Below the pieces are notes generated by a model. The model saw nothing but the letters and a program-made list of their open reading frames with translations. It made no database searches and was not told the DNA's origin. Shown here piece by piece: positions 10,748 through 20,756 of a stretch of DNA of 64,000 nucleotides. The DNA comes from Brachionus rotundiformis (lineage: Eukaryota; Rotifera; Eurotatoria; Ploima; Brachionidae), in contig JAESIW010000137.1 in NCBI GenBank assembly GCA_016802295.1, positions 2,945,961 to 3,009,960 on the forward strand, in the 5' to 3' direction. A program made the position numbers and the translations under genes. How positions within the stretch are numbered: position 1 is the stretch's first letter; each line of letters begins with the position of its first letter.

Positions 10748-13700
10748 ATGAGTTCAAAAAATACGAATCCTTCCTTAATGCTACACCCAGCTCCTAATCA
10801 AACACATAAAGCATTTGAGGTGTACAATTTTGCTGACAAAATTCCCTTGGTGATAGAATGTCTGGCATGCTATGACAATATTTTCATGGTCGGTACTTAC
10901 TCTGGTCAAATTTTAATTTATGAAATCAACCATGTACTTGAACCAGTATTCGATAAGTCAATAAAAATAACCAAAAAACCCATTCAACAAATCGAAATTA
11001 TTCAAGAATTTAATATAGTTCTTGTTTTGTTCGATTCTCAGATACATGTGATTGATTTGGAAAAATACCAACTACAATATTCCTTGACAAAAACCAAAAA
11101 TTGTTCCATCTTTAGCACAAGCATATCAAAAGATAAAAAACTACTGCGACTAATTGTTGCATGTAAACGAAAAATTCAATTTTACTACTTATCTAATCAA
11201 ATAAATTCAAAATTTATGGAACTTATTTCAGATTTGGATTTGACCGATGTGCCACGCACACTCGAAATAACTAGTGATAATTTAGTGATATTTTCTTTAA
11301 AAAAAGACTTTTTTTATTACGAATTGCCATCAACAAGTGCCACTTTTGGCTCTTCCAGCGAGCAACCAGTTCAAAAATTAAACTCTGGTTCAAGATCCAA
11401 TGATCCGCTATGCTACAAACTTCACAACGATAATTTTCTCATAGCCTTTGACGAAAACAAATCAGTACTTTTTGACCCTAAGGGTGCGCCAATTCTTAGC
11501 TATCCAATTGAGTGGTCAGGTTGTCCATCTATCATCTGTAATGTGGGTTTTTATTTAATTTGTATCATACCAAATACAAACACTGTTGAAATTATGACCA
11601 TGGAGCCAAAATCGGCCAGTGTACAACTGATCGAGTTTGGCAAAGATTCATCTTCTTCCTCAAACATATCATCAAGTCTTGGCTCATCATTTACCTCTAA
11701 AATTGTTGACTTTGGTCTTGGTAGTTTGAGTTCAGCGGCTGCAACTACTCCAGAAAAGCTCAAAATTCTCAAATCAAACAAAAAATCAGTTTGCTATGTT
11801 GCCAATCAGTCCAGTGTTTGGTGCCTAAGTCCAATAAACATAAATGACCAAATAAATAGTGCTATTTCTTTGAAAAATTTTGACCTAGGACTTACACTAA
11901 TTTCGGCTCAGAGTCAATTTAATAAGACTACCATTAATGAAATTCCAGTAGAAAAACCTTTATCGGTACAGCCTTTTTATTCTTTGGGATTCCTGCAACA
12001 AAAAATTGATGAAAATTTTGGTCGAAAACTGAAGAACATGCATGCATTAAATTTGTTCATACAAAAAAAATTTGTAGACTCGTTCCAATTATTTCAGAAG
12101 ATGAAGACAGATCCCAGTCATTTAATTGCCTTTTTTCCTGGTTTACTTCCAGATGGGTACAGAACTAGGCTCAATTTGGATGATTATTACCAAAATTTTG
12201 AACCTAAAGAGCTTGAGGACGGCGTAGCCAGTCTGATTGACTATCTTCAATTTAAACGCAATGAGTTTTTGAAAACTGAAGACTCAGTTTTTTTACTAGA
12301 ACCATTAGTTGATGGTAGACCGGTGATTAAAAAAAAAATCTCTCTTCTGGAAATAATAGATACCACATTGTTAAAATGCTACTTAATTTCTAAAGAAAGT
12401 TTGGTACAATTTTTTTTAAGACGTGATCCAAATTTTTTGCACCTAGAAGAGAGTGAACGGCTTCTTAACCAACATAATAAGATTAACGAATTGATTATTT
12501 TGTATGAAAAAAAGGAGGCTCATGAAAAAGCGCTGAATTTACTTCTGGCCGAGTCATCCAAGTCCAATTCAAGTTTAAGTGGTTTAAAACATTTGGTTGA
12601 TTATATGAAAAAAATAGGAGGAAAAAATTTGGCCCTGGTTTTTAAATATGGAAAATCAGTAATAGAAAACGATTACCACTGGGGTTTAAAAATATTCATT
12701 GGAGGTAACTTTGAGAGACTTGACCATTTATTAGAAGAAAAAGCTAGAGAAAAAGACGAAAATCTAAAATCAGCAAAAGACTTGTCATCCAAAATGGACA
12801 ATGTTAGTGACACATTGCTGAGTACTTATTTAAAAATTGATCTATCTGAATCACAAAATAGAAAAAATAAAGATATGATTGATTTGGATCTATCTGACTT
12901 AGTTGATGACGATGACGAGTTTCTCAAAGATCTAAGCCATAAGGAAATACTTGAATTTTTGAGTGAGCAAATTGAACCCAAAGAATTAAGTGCCTATTTG
13001 GTCAAAGTATATTTGCAATATTGTGTGTATGTTTGGGACGATAAGGATTCTAAAATAAACAATAAATTAGTAGATGTTTATCAAGATTTCGTTGACCAAA
13101 ATTACACATTGCCTGGCCAAATTACTGGCGCTGAAAAGCCTCAGAGGTACAAACAAGTTTTGAAATTATTTCTTAACTACACCAATAGCTATGAGCCATT
13201 GAGCACTCTGGCAAAACTTGACTTGGATAAGTATCCGGAAGAGCGTGCAATCGTACTTGGCAAAATGGGAAATCACAAAGATGCACTTAGTATATATGTA
13301 AATATTTTGAATGACACGCAAAAAGCCGAAGCCTACTGTGAATACATTTATTCCCAAAATTACATAAGTGGTTCCAAGGATGTTTTCTATGAACTTCTAC
13401 AATTGTATTTAAACTCGGATTATGAGGAAATTCGGATTGACGCCTCAATTGGCTTATTGAATAAACATTCGAAAGAAATTGGTACAGCTAAAACTTTGGA
13501 ATTATTGCCGGCTCAACTAATGAAATGCAAGAACTTGTCACAATTTTTCGAAAACATGCTTGATCGAATTGTCAGAACAAAGCATGATATGCAAATAAGA
13601 AACCGTCTGATGGTAGCACTACAGCTTCAGGTTCATGAGAACAAAATAATGTGCCAAGACAAAAAATTTGTGGTCACTCATGAGCAAATATGCCACGAGT

Positions 13701-13810
13701 GCAACAAGCGTATGGGCAAAAGTGCAATGGTTCGATATCCCAATGGGGTGCTCTTGCACTACGGATGCTTAAAAAACTCAGAAGCTATTTTAAAAACATC
13801 TAATACTTAA
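10748..13810 (+). CDS. VPS39: VPS39/Vam6, HOPS tethering subunit (intronless)
   Basis: VPS39 is a subunit of HOPS, which tethers late endosomes and lysosomes, binds Rab7, and also acts at mitochondrial contact sites. One 1020-aa open frame (human 886). An N-terminal citron-homology beta-propeller (about 20-380) is followed by the clathrin-type helical region. Strong family blocks are LNLFIQKKFVDSFQLFQKMKTDPSHL, IIDTTLLKCYL, INELIILYEKKEAHEKALNLL and ILNDTQKAEAYC, with a C-terminal CHECNKR...RYPNGVLLHYGC zinc-binding tail. These favour VPS39 over its paralogue TGFBRAP1. Extra length comes from a Ser-rich insert (about 296-335) and an acidic stretch (about 712-730). The gene has no intron although neighbours such as IFT140 are densely split, so it may descend from a retrocopy or have lost its introns. 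Confidence 0.94.
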   Translation: MSSKNTNPSLMLHPAPNQTHKAFEVYNFADKIPLVIECLACYDNIFMVGTYSGQILIYEINHVLEPVFDKSIKITKKPIQQIEIIQEFNIVLVLFDSQIHVIDLEKYQLQYSLTKTKNCSIFSTSISKDKKLLRLIVACKRKIQFYYLSNQINSKFMELISDLDLTDVPRTLEITSDNLVIFSLKKDFFYYELPSTSATFGSSSEQPVQKLNSGSRSNDPLCYKLHNDNFLIAFDENKSVLFDPKGAPILSYPIEWSGCPSIICNVGFYLICIIPNTNTVEIMTMEPKSASVQLIEFGKDSSSSSNISSSLGSSFTSKIVDFGLGSLSSAAATTPEKLKILKSNKKSVCYVANQSSVWCLSPININDQINSAISLKNFDLGLTLISAQSQFNKTTINEIPVEKPLSVQPFYSLGFLQQKIDENFGRKLKNMHALNLFIQKKFVDSFQLFQKMKTDPSHLIAFFPGLLPDGYRTRLNLDDYYQNFEPKELEDGVASLIDYLQFKRNEFLKTEDSVFLLEPLVDGRPVIKKKISLLEIIDTTLLKCYLISKESLVQFFLRRDPNFLHLEESERLLNQHNKINELIILYEKKEAHEKALNLLLAESSKSNSSLSGLKHLVDYMKKIGGKNLALVFKYGKSVIENDYHWGLKIFIGGNFERLDHLLEEKAREKDENLKSAKDLSSKMDNVSDTLLSTYLKIDLSESQNRKNKDMIDLDLSDLVDDDDEFLKDLSHKEILEFLSEQIEPKELSAYLVKVYLQYCVYVWDDKDSKINNKLVDVYQDFVDQNYTLPGQITGAEKPQRYKQVLKLFLNYTNSYEPLSTLAKLDLDKYPEERAIVLGKMGNHKDALSIYVNILNDTQKAEAYCEYIYSQNYISGSKDVFYELLQLYLNSDYEEIRIDASIGLLNKHSKEIGTAKTLELLPAQLMKCKNLSQFFENMLDRIVRTKHDMQIRNRLMVALQLQVHENKIMCQDKKFVVTHEQICHECNKRMGKSAMVRYPNGVLLHYGCLKNSEAILKTSNT

Positions 13811-14131
13811 TTTATTAGTAAAAGTTTTTTCCATTAATTTATTTATTTATTCTGATTATTTAAATAAAATTTTCCGGATCTAAAAGTACCGGCTGAATGT
13901 AAAATATAAAATTTTAGCCATTTTTTAGTTATAAGGCTTCTAAGTTAAGCAAAAAAAATCTAATAAATTACATTTTAAAAATTGTTGCTCTTAAATAGGT
14001 AACAAAATATTTTTTTTAACATTTTCTTTCATTGAGGATTTATCTCTTATCAATTATATTTTTATTTCATTACGGTATGAACATAAAATCTATAAATTTT
14101 GTTAAATTTCCAGCTATATTCGAAATAAATA
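13811..14131. other. Short intergenic region
   Basis: About 320 bp of AT-rich spacer between VPS39 and the first ORAI gene. An AATAAA near 13863 may end the VPS39 transcript. Nothing else is visible. Confidence 0.5.
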
Positions 14132-15172
14132 ATGATACGACCTCAGAAAATGAGTTCTTTTGAATTAAATTTTTTGGAAAAAAACTCAAAAAATATATCT
14201 GTGTCAGATGATCTCGAAAACTTGGGAATCAAGGCATCAGCAAATCTTCAAAAGGATCCAATTGAACCTAAGAATGTTACTTTTGGTTTAAATAACCTTA
14301 AACTAGATGACCAGTTCAACAGTCCTACAAGCTTAACTCGAGTTGCACCACCAAACTATAATAATTATCGTTCAACAATGCAGCTATTTAATTTGAAATT
14401 AAGTCGATCCAAACTTAAAGCAGTCACTCGAACTTCAGCACTTTTATCAGGATTTGCAATGGTCGCAATGGTTGAGCTAAGTCTTGATTATAATGATTAC
14501 TTTGAAGCAATTAGACAAGAAAATGAAAAAAAGTTAATAGAGGCGAACATATCTTTGAAGGAAAATTTTATAGACAATGAAATTAAAGCAGATAAATACC
14601 TAATTCCGGAAACAATGCTGGTTTTTTACTCTTTAGTTACCTGTCTTTTGGTAGGGGTCCACATGGTTGCTTTAATGATAAGCACATGCATTTTACCACA
14701 ATTGGAGGCTTCTTCAGATGACCATTTAGAATTTGAACGTCAATTTTTAAGGTACGAACAAAGTATTAAACATCAAAACAGCACATTGCCTCAAAATGCT
14801 GAAACTAAGATTAACATTTGTGAGAGCCAAAATGATGACACTTTTTTTATTAAAAATAATGGTCACACATTACTTAATGAATCTCATATAGTTTTTCCAT
14901 ATCAAAAATTTCATAAATTTATAGAAATTGCTTGGATAAGTTCAACTGTTATCGGCCTATTTCTATTTATTTTAGAAATAGGAATAGTGGTTTATATCAA
15001 ATTTTATCCAATAAGCAAAGTAGCGGCATTTAGTGGAGCTATTGTTATGACGCCAATTTTAGTTTTATTTATAGTTTTTACCATATTTTTTTATAAGCAT
15101 ATAGCAGATTTTAAGCTTAGTACAAGTAAAAAAATAATAAGTCAATTAGAAAAACATGAACACATTATATAA
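14132..15172 (+). CDS. ORAI calcium release-activated calcium channel, copy 1 (intronless)
   Basis: ORAI proteins form the hexameric plasma-membrane pore of store-operated calcium entry, gated by STIM. The frame encodes 346 aa; a second in-frame Met lies six codons in. A polar N-terminus of about 87 residues precedes the basic gating helix LSRSKLKAVTRTSALLSGF and TM1. The selectivity-filter Glu (human E106) is Glu115 in AMVELSLDY, and the gating Arg (human R91) is Arg100. TM2 is about 162-184 with the LMISTCILP signature, TM3 about 267-289 with the conserved Glu at 282, and TM4 about 298-321. The TM1-TM2 outer loop and the TM2-TM3 cytosolic loop are both much longer than in human ORAI1. The paralogue at 15707-16636 lies tail to tail with it. 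Pore residues look intact, so I expect a working channel. Confidence 0.94.
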   Translation: MIRPQKMSSFELNFLEKNSKNISVSDDLENLGIKASANLQKDPIEPKNVTFGLNNLKLDDQFNSPTSLTRVAPPNYNNYRSTMQLFNLKLSRSKLKAVTRTSALLSGFAMVAMVELSLDYNDYFEAIRQENEKKLIEANISLKENFIDNEIKADKYLIPETMLVFYSLVTCLLVGVHMVALMISTCILPQLEASSDDHLEFERQFLRYEQSIKHQNSTLPQNAETKINICESQNDDTFFIKNNGHTLLNESHIVFPYQKFHKFIEIAWISSTVIGLFLFILEIGIVVYIKFYPISKVAAFSGAIVMTPILVLFIVFTIFFYKHIADFKLSTSKKIISQLEKHEHII

Positions 15173-15706
15173 AATTAATTAAATATAGTTTAAAAACGTA
15201 TTTAAATATTTAAAATCTTCGTTCAAATTCTACAAATTTCATTTAATTTAAAAGAATTTTTTATAAGTTTAATTATCTAGATAAATTTTTATAATGTATG
15301 AAAAAATAATTAATTAGAAAAGTTAAATATTTAATTGGTATCTTTAAAAGGTTTAATTTAGAATTTGTATTAAACAAGACGATCTTAGTTACATTTAATT
15401 AAAATAAAGAATATTTTGAAAACCATTTGGACTTTTTTTTCAGAATAAATATAAATACATCTAGCGTGTTATTTTCCGAGATTTTTAATGATTCAATAAA
15501 TAATTTATAAGCAGTCTTTTATCTGTTTAATCAATTTGTATAACTAATGTCCTATAATATTTGACAGATTCTAAATTATCAAATTTTTGAAAGTTTTTTT
15601 CTTATTTAGAAAATATTAACTTTAGAAATAAAAGAATATTGAATGGAAAAATATTTTTAATATTTTATTATGACAAAAAATAAGTATAAACAATTTAGAT
15701 TATCAA
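15173..15706. other. Convergent 3' spacer between the ORAI copies
   Basis: About 530 bp of AT-rich DNA between the stop codons of the two convergent ORAI genes. It should hold both 3' UTRs. I see no gene, and no inverted repeat large enough to explain the duplication. Confidence 0.5.
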
Positions 15707-16636
15707 CTAAATTACAAATTCATTTGAATCTAATTTTGAATTGACTCCTTTGCTTGTTTTAACTTTAAATTCGGCAAAATATTTATAAAAAATAATTGAA
15801 TAAAAAACAAATATTAAAAGAGTTGGAATCATTACTGCACCGCCAACATATGTGGCTGTTCTGCTAACTGGATATAACTTTATATAAACTATTATACCTA
15901 TTTCGACTATAAATAAAAAAATACCGACTAAAGTTGACAATATCCAGGCTGTTTCAATGAATTTATGAAATTTTTGATACGGAAAGTGAAAATGAGTCGT
16001 GTCAAAAGTGTCCACTTTTTTGATAAAAAAGTTCCGTGGTAAAAAATTCTTGTTTTCTCCATTGTGAACTAATTGAGTAATAGGCTCAATTTGTAAATCT
16101 TCATAAGACAGAGCTTCCAATTGAGGTAATATGCAAGTACTTATCATCAACGCAATCATGTGTACACCAATTAGAAGACACGTTACCAATGCATATATTA
16201 CCAACACAGTGTCTGAGATGACATTATTTGATAAATCACTTTTTGAACTATAATTTGATAATGAAATGTTGTCTTTTAATGATTCAAAATAGCTTTCATA
16301 ATCAAGTTGAAGTTCAACCATTGCAATCATAGCAAATCCTGATAAAAGAGCTGATGTCCGAGTCACGGCTTTTAGTTTTGAACGACTCAATTTCGAGTTG
16401 TAGTTTTTTAAAGACCATCTATCAAATCTTGTAACTGAATGTTTGAAATAATTAGAAACATTTTTATTTTTGTTAAATGGAAATATCTTAGGAAGGTTCC
16501 TTATACCGAAATCATTTGATTGTCTAAATGAATTTGCTGAAATATTTTCAGATGGTTGGGTCTGATCTTTTCTGAAAAAATTTGGATTTATATCGGTATT
16601 AATTTCGAAAAATTCTTTCAGCTGTGAATTTTTCAT
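15707..16636 (-). CDS. ORAI calcium release-activated calcium channel, copy 2 (intronless)
   Basis: A second store-operated calcium channel subunit, 309 aa, convergent with copy 1. The core KLSRSKLKAVTRTSALLSGF is the same in both, followed by AMIAMVELQLDY with the filter Glu at 108. TM2 (about 141-166) includes LMISTCILPQLEA. TM3 (about 230-252) keeps the conserved Glu at 245, and TM4 is about 260-284. N-terminal tail, loops and C-terminus differ strongly from copy 1, so the duplication is not very recent, or the tails evolve fast. The outer TM1-TM2 loop is again longer than in vertebrates. No intron is needed. The two subunits could form homo- or heterohexamers; that is inference. Confidence 0.93.
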   Translation of the reverse strand: MKNSQLKEFFEINTDINPNFFRKDQTQPSENISANSFRQSNDFGIRNLPKIFPFNKNKNVSNYFKHSVTRFDRWSLKNYNSKLSRSKLKAVTRTSALLSGFAMIAMVELQLDYESYFESLKDNISLSNYSSKSDLSNNVISDTVLVIYALVTCLLIGVHMIALMISTCILPQLEALSYEDLQIEPITQLVHNGENKNFLPRNFFIKKVDTFDTTHFHFPYQKFHKFIETAWILSTLVGIFLFIVEIGIIVYIKLYPVSRTATYVGGAVMIPTLLIFVFYSIIFYKYFAEFKVKTSKGVNSKLDSNEFVI

Positions 16637-18136
16637 TTATGTTTGTAAATATGTAAATTTTTTAACTTTCAAAACAAATATAGATAGTGTATTTTTATTT
16701 TTGGCAACTGATTAAAACCAACCTTTTTAATTTGAAAACCAAATTTAATTGAATTCTAGGAATTTTTAGAAATGGATACGCAAGATTAAGCACCGATAAC
16801 TTATATAACCTTTAGACTAGTGGAATATATAAATAGATTTTAATTTTTGAGACGAAAATCAAACTTTTCCAGACATTCAGTTAATTAGAAATTCAATACT
16901 TTTTTAATTAATCTAAAATAAATTTCTACCTAGTTTGAGTTTGTCATTAATTTGTTTTTTGCATCAATTATTTAAAAAAAGATAAAATAACCAAATAGAT
17001 TTTTTTTTAAACTGTAAAGATTCAATTTGTTTAAAAAGCTCAATTTAAAGAATATTTTGAACTTTTTACCAAAAAATTAAAACAACAAACAACGATTTAA
17101 AAAAAAAATCCTATATTTTAATTGCTTGGTAAATTTAAGGAATTCAAGAGGAATTTTATAATAATTTCTTTTAAAATAATTAAAATTTCGATACAATACC
17201 CATATTTATTTTTTGTATATAGAGAAGAATGTGGTCGAAAAATTTATTTCAATTTTTGCTTTAATTAAAAATTTAATTTAAATTAAAAATTATTGAGAAA
17301 CTTTTTCAGCAAATAATTCTATTTTAAATTTTGCATATCCGGTGTTCTTCATTTGTTGACGACTTTAAACAAATCGATATAATTCATGATATTTTGCGCT
17401 TAGGAGAAATAAAAACTTATGCTTATATATATTTTCTCTCTAAACAGAATATTTGATTAACTATATACTTATTTAAAATTTAATAAACACAAAATAGAAA
17501 TCAAACAATATTCCCTAACTGCATTTTTTATAGCTTATTTTTAACAAAAATTTATTAATTTAAAAATACTAATACATATTTGAAAATTTAAATAATTGTA
17601 CATCATGTGAAATTTGAATAAAACTATTAATAATGGTTTGTAAAGTATATTATTACATATTACGATAAATAATTAAAAAATTAATAAATTTATTTAAGTA
17701 AATAAGAATAAAAAATTATTAATAGATATGTTTTCAAAACCTAAATGAGTAAATAATAGTTCTTTTTTTCGAATAAATAAGTATATTAAAAAAATACTTC
17801 CTAGGATTCTACATAGAAGCATAAGTTCATTTTTTAACTGACTGACGTAGAGAATTTTCTATCAAACCCTTATAAAAATCAAAGCAAACATTTTTATTTC
17901 CTATTTTTAAAATTTTATTCATTACGTATCTTTCACATTCTATAAGAAAAATTGATATTTTTTATTCATTGATTCTAGATTGTTCAAAATTTGGTAATTA
18001 AATTTGATTTCTATAAAATTAATATTCTTAAAGAATGTTTTCATTTAAAAAACCTTCAGCCAAAAGTAAACTTAAAATATTATGACATTTATATAGACGA
18101 AAAAGTTGTGATATTATCTTTTAAGATTCTTTTTTG
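16637..18136. other. Intergenic region, no feature seen
   Basis: About 1.5 kb of AT-rich DNA between the divergent starts of ORAI copy 2 and the nicotinic-type receptor. It must contain two promoters, but I see no clear motif, repeat, RNA or protein frame. Confidence 0.5.
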
Positions 18137-20029
18137 ATGTATCTGTTAGCTTTTTCATTTGTCGCGTATACTCAATCACATAATTCAATCAACAATTTCA
18201 ATCAAATAAATTTAAATAATGAAAAAAAATTGATTGATAATCTATTGAATAGTTACCAAGTAAAATTTGGAAGACCAGTTAATAATATGAGTGAAAAAGT
18301 TGTTGTTTATTTTGGTATCTACCTAATTCAACTAATTGATCTGGTAGTTTATTTTTTAAACTTAATTTTTATTTCAAATTTTAATAATTAGGATGAAAAA
18401 AATCAAGTATTAATTACAAATGTTTATTCAATTTATGTAAATATGAATTATATTTCAATAAATTTATAATCAATTTGGTCTGTAATCGGAAAATTTTTTT
18501 TAGCAATGGAAAGACAATGGTCTTAAATGGAATAGATCACTGTATGGAAACATCGCTGATATCAGATTACCGGCTAATCGGATTTGGACACCTGGTAATT
18601 GATAAAAACATCTATTTTTGATTTCAGATTGTTATTTTGAAGATATTGTTTTATATAACTTCGCCGATACGAGACTTGAAGAAAAGCGAGAAGTATTGGT
18701 AGATGTCAAATATGATGGTACTGTTACATGGAGACCTCCTAGCATTTTCAAATCAACATGCCAAATAAATATACAAAAGTTTCCTTATGATCAACAAAAT
18801 TGTTATATGAAATTTGGTAAGACAAAATTTAAAATTTTTTGTGAAAAATTTTATCATAAATAGGAAGCTGGACTTATAGTGGAGATTCAATTGATATACA
18901 ATTTTACGAAGGTCTGGAGGAAATAAATCGAAATCAGTATACACAATCTAATGAATGGGATATTGTTTCAACCAAAGGAATACGTAGTGAGCTTAAATAT
19001 GAGTGTTGTAAAGAAATGTTTCCCGATATGTAAATTTAAAAAATTTTTACTTTATACTTTTTATTTAATATATTTTATTAGAACGTTTTATTTAAAAATG
19101 AAACGAAAAGGTGGTTTTTACAATTACATTTTGGTTTTACCATGCGTACTTCTATCGTGTTTGACAACAGTAATGAAAAATCCTTATCACTTTTAATTTC
19201 AAAATTTTTTTTAAAGGTTTTATTTTGGTTGCCTCCCGAGTCAGCAGCAAAAATGGTTCTAGGCATGAACATTTTTACCTCATTTTTTGTTTTGTTACTT
19301 CTTTTGTCAAAAAATTTGCCATTAGCTAGCGATAAAATACCTGTAATCGGTGCATACTATTGTCTAAACATGGTTATGATAGCTACCAGTACTTTTTGCT
19401 GTACTGCAGTTGTTCATATATTTTATCGAGGACAAGGCGATGTGCCATATTTAATAAGGAAAATTTTTTTGGAAATGTTAGCCCGCATATTTTTCATGAG
19501 AACTACATCGATTTTACCCCAGCCGATCAGAAGACCAAATATTCAAGCATCACTTCTAAATCCTAAAGTTAAACCAAGCACTCAAACATGCCAAACATAT
19601 TCTGAAAATACAATAAAATTACATTATCCATCATTTAAAGTTCATAATCAAATAAATGAAGTAAATCCCTCTCAATTTTCAGTTTCGATTGATAAGAAAT
19701 CGAATTTGTTATCAGAAATGGCACCAGCTAATCAAATTAATTTTATTGAACAAAATAATCAATGCACCTTATCTCAACAAAATATAAGTGATGTTCAACC
19801 ACTAAAGCAATTAGCAAAAGATTTAAATTTAAGTTATAGTTTGGTAGAGAATGATGTAAAGGAAATTCGAGACTATCTAAAACATACTAGAAAAAAGCTA
19901 GAAGTTGCTGATTCAAAATTAAAGCAAACAAATGAATGGAAACAAGTTGCTTTAGTGCTAGATAGAGCTTTGTTTTTCATTTACATAGTTGCTATAATTG
20001 CTTCATTTATTCTTATGTTTCCTAGATAA
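18137..20029 (+). CDS. Nicotinic acetylcholine receptor-like alpha-type subunit with unusual pore
   Basis: A pentameric Cys-loop ligand-gated ion channel subunit of 527 aa. Exons: 18137-18343, 18392-18436, 18504-18594, 18643-18816, 18864-19029, 19082-19169, 19217-20029. A short signal peptide (about 1-14) is followed by the nicotinic block VVVYFGIYLIQLIDLDEKNQ, then WTPDIVLYN, the Cys-loop (Cys, 13 residues, Cys) around FPYDQQ, GSWTYSG, and the adjacent cysteines YECCKE that mark an alpha-type, agonist-binding subunit. TM1 is near ILVLPCVLLSCL, and TM2 follows LPPESAAK. TM4 lies at the end after a long cytoplasmic loop. In TM2 the -1' Glu is Ala, the 9' Leu is Thr and the 20' Glu is Lys. The loss of both acidic rings suggests changed ion selectivity and gating. 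Ligand and partners are unknown. Confidence 0.9.
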
Positions 20030-20756
20030 ATTAGTTGATTAGAAATTGTTTTTAATTTGTTTATAGATAAAAATTAATTTACCATAATCGAAATGATAAT
20101 TTAAAAATAAACTTTTTTTTTTAAATTTTATTTTAAATCAAATGGAAGTCATTTGGAAATAAATTTTCAAAAAATAAGTTTCATAAAAAAAAATAAAAAA
20201 TATAATATAGTATTACCAGACCTTTTTAAAAAATTTCTTTTTACACTTGCTATTAAAATTCTTTTTTTTTCCAAGATAAATTTAAATAGAAATTACAAAT
20301 GGACTAGGTGTGAATGAACCATGTGCCAAATTAGCCGGAAAAATTAAATTAAAAAAACTTTAAAAATATTAAAATCAGGGCTCGGTCCTTATTGAAAAAT
20401 ATAATATCTATTTATTTATTTTTATTCGATGATTAGACATTTCCTGATTCAATCTTTGTATTCCAGGGTTATTGAATAAATTTTCCTAAATCAAAAATCA
20501 CTGTCTCTTTTATAAATTTAAAAGATCTATATATTTTCCGAGATTATCATTTAGATAAGATTCCAAATTTCTATCTACAAATTTAAATCGACAGTACTAA
20601 ATGATTATTTGAAATAGTTGAATCAAATTATTGAATCAATCATTTAATTTTTCATCAAAATAAAAAATAAATTTGATTATGTAGAAATTAAGCAAAAAAA
20701 AATATTTAAAAGACTATAAAATTAAGCAGCTATTAAAGATACATTAACTAGGCATT
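20030..20756. other. Convergent intergenic region, no feature seen
   Basis: About 730 bp of AT-rich spacer between the 3' ends of the receptor gene (plus) and MOB2 (minus). It should contain both 3' UTRs. No coding frame or repeat is recognised. Confidence 0.5.

Noticed and set aside
18618..18642. Receptor exon 4 beginning at 18628, adding CYFE after WTPD
   Set aside because: A later acceptor (AG at 18641-18642) with the donor after 18594 gives the family sequence WTPDIVLYN without an insertion.
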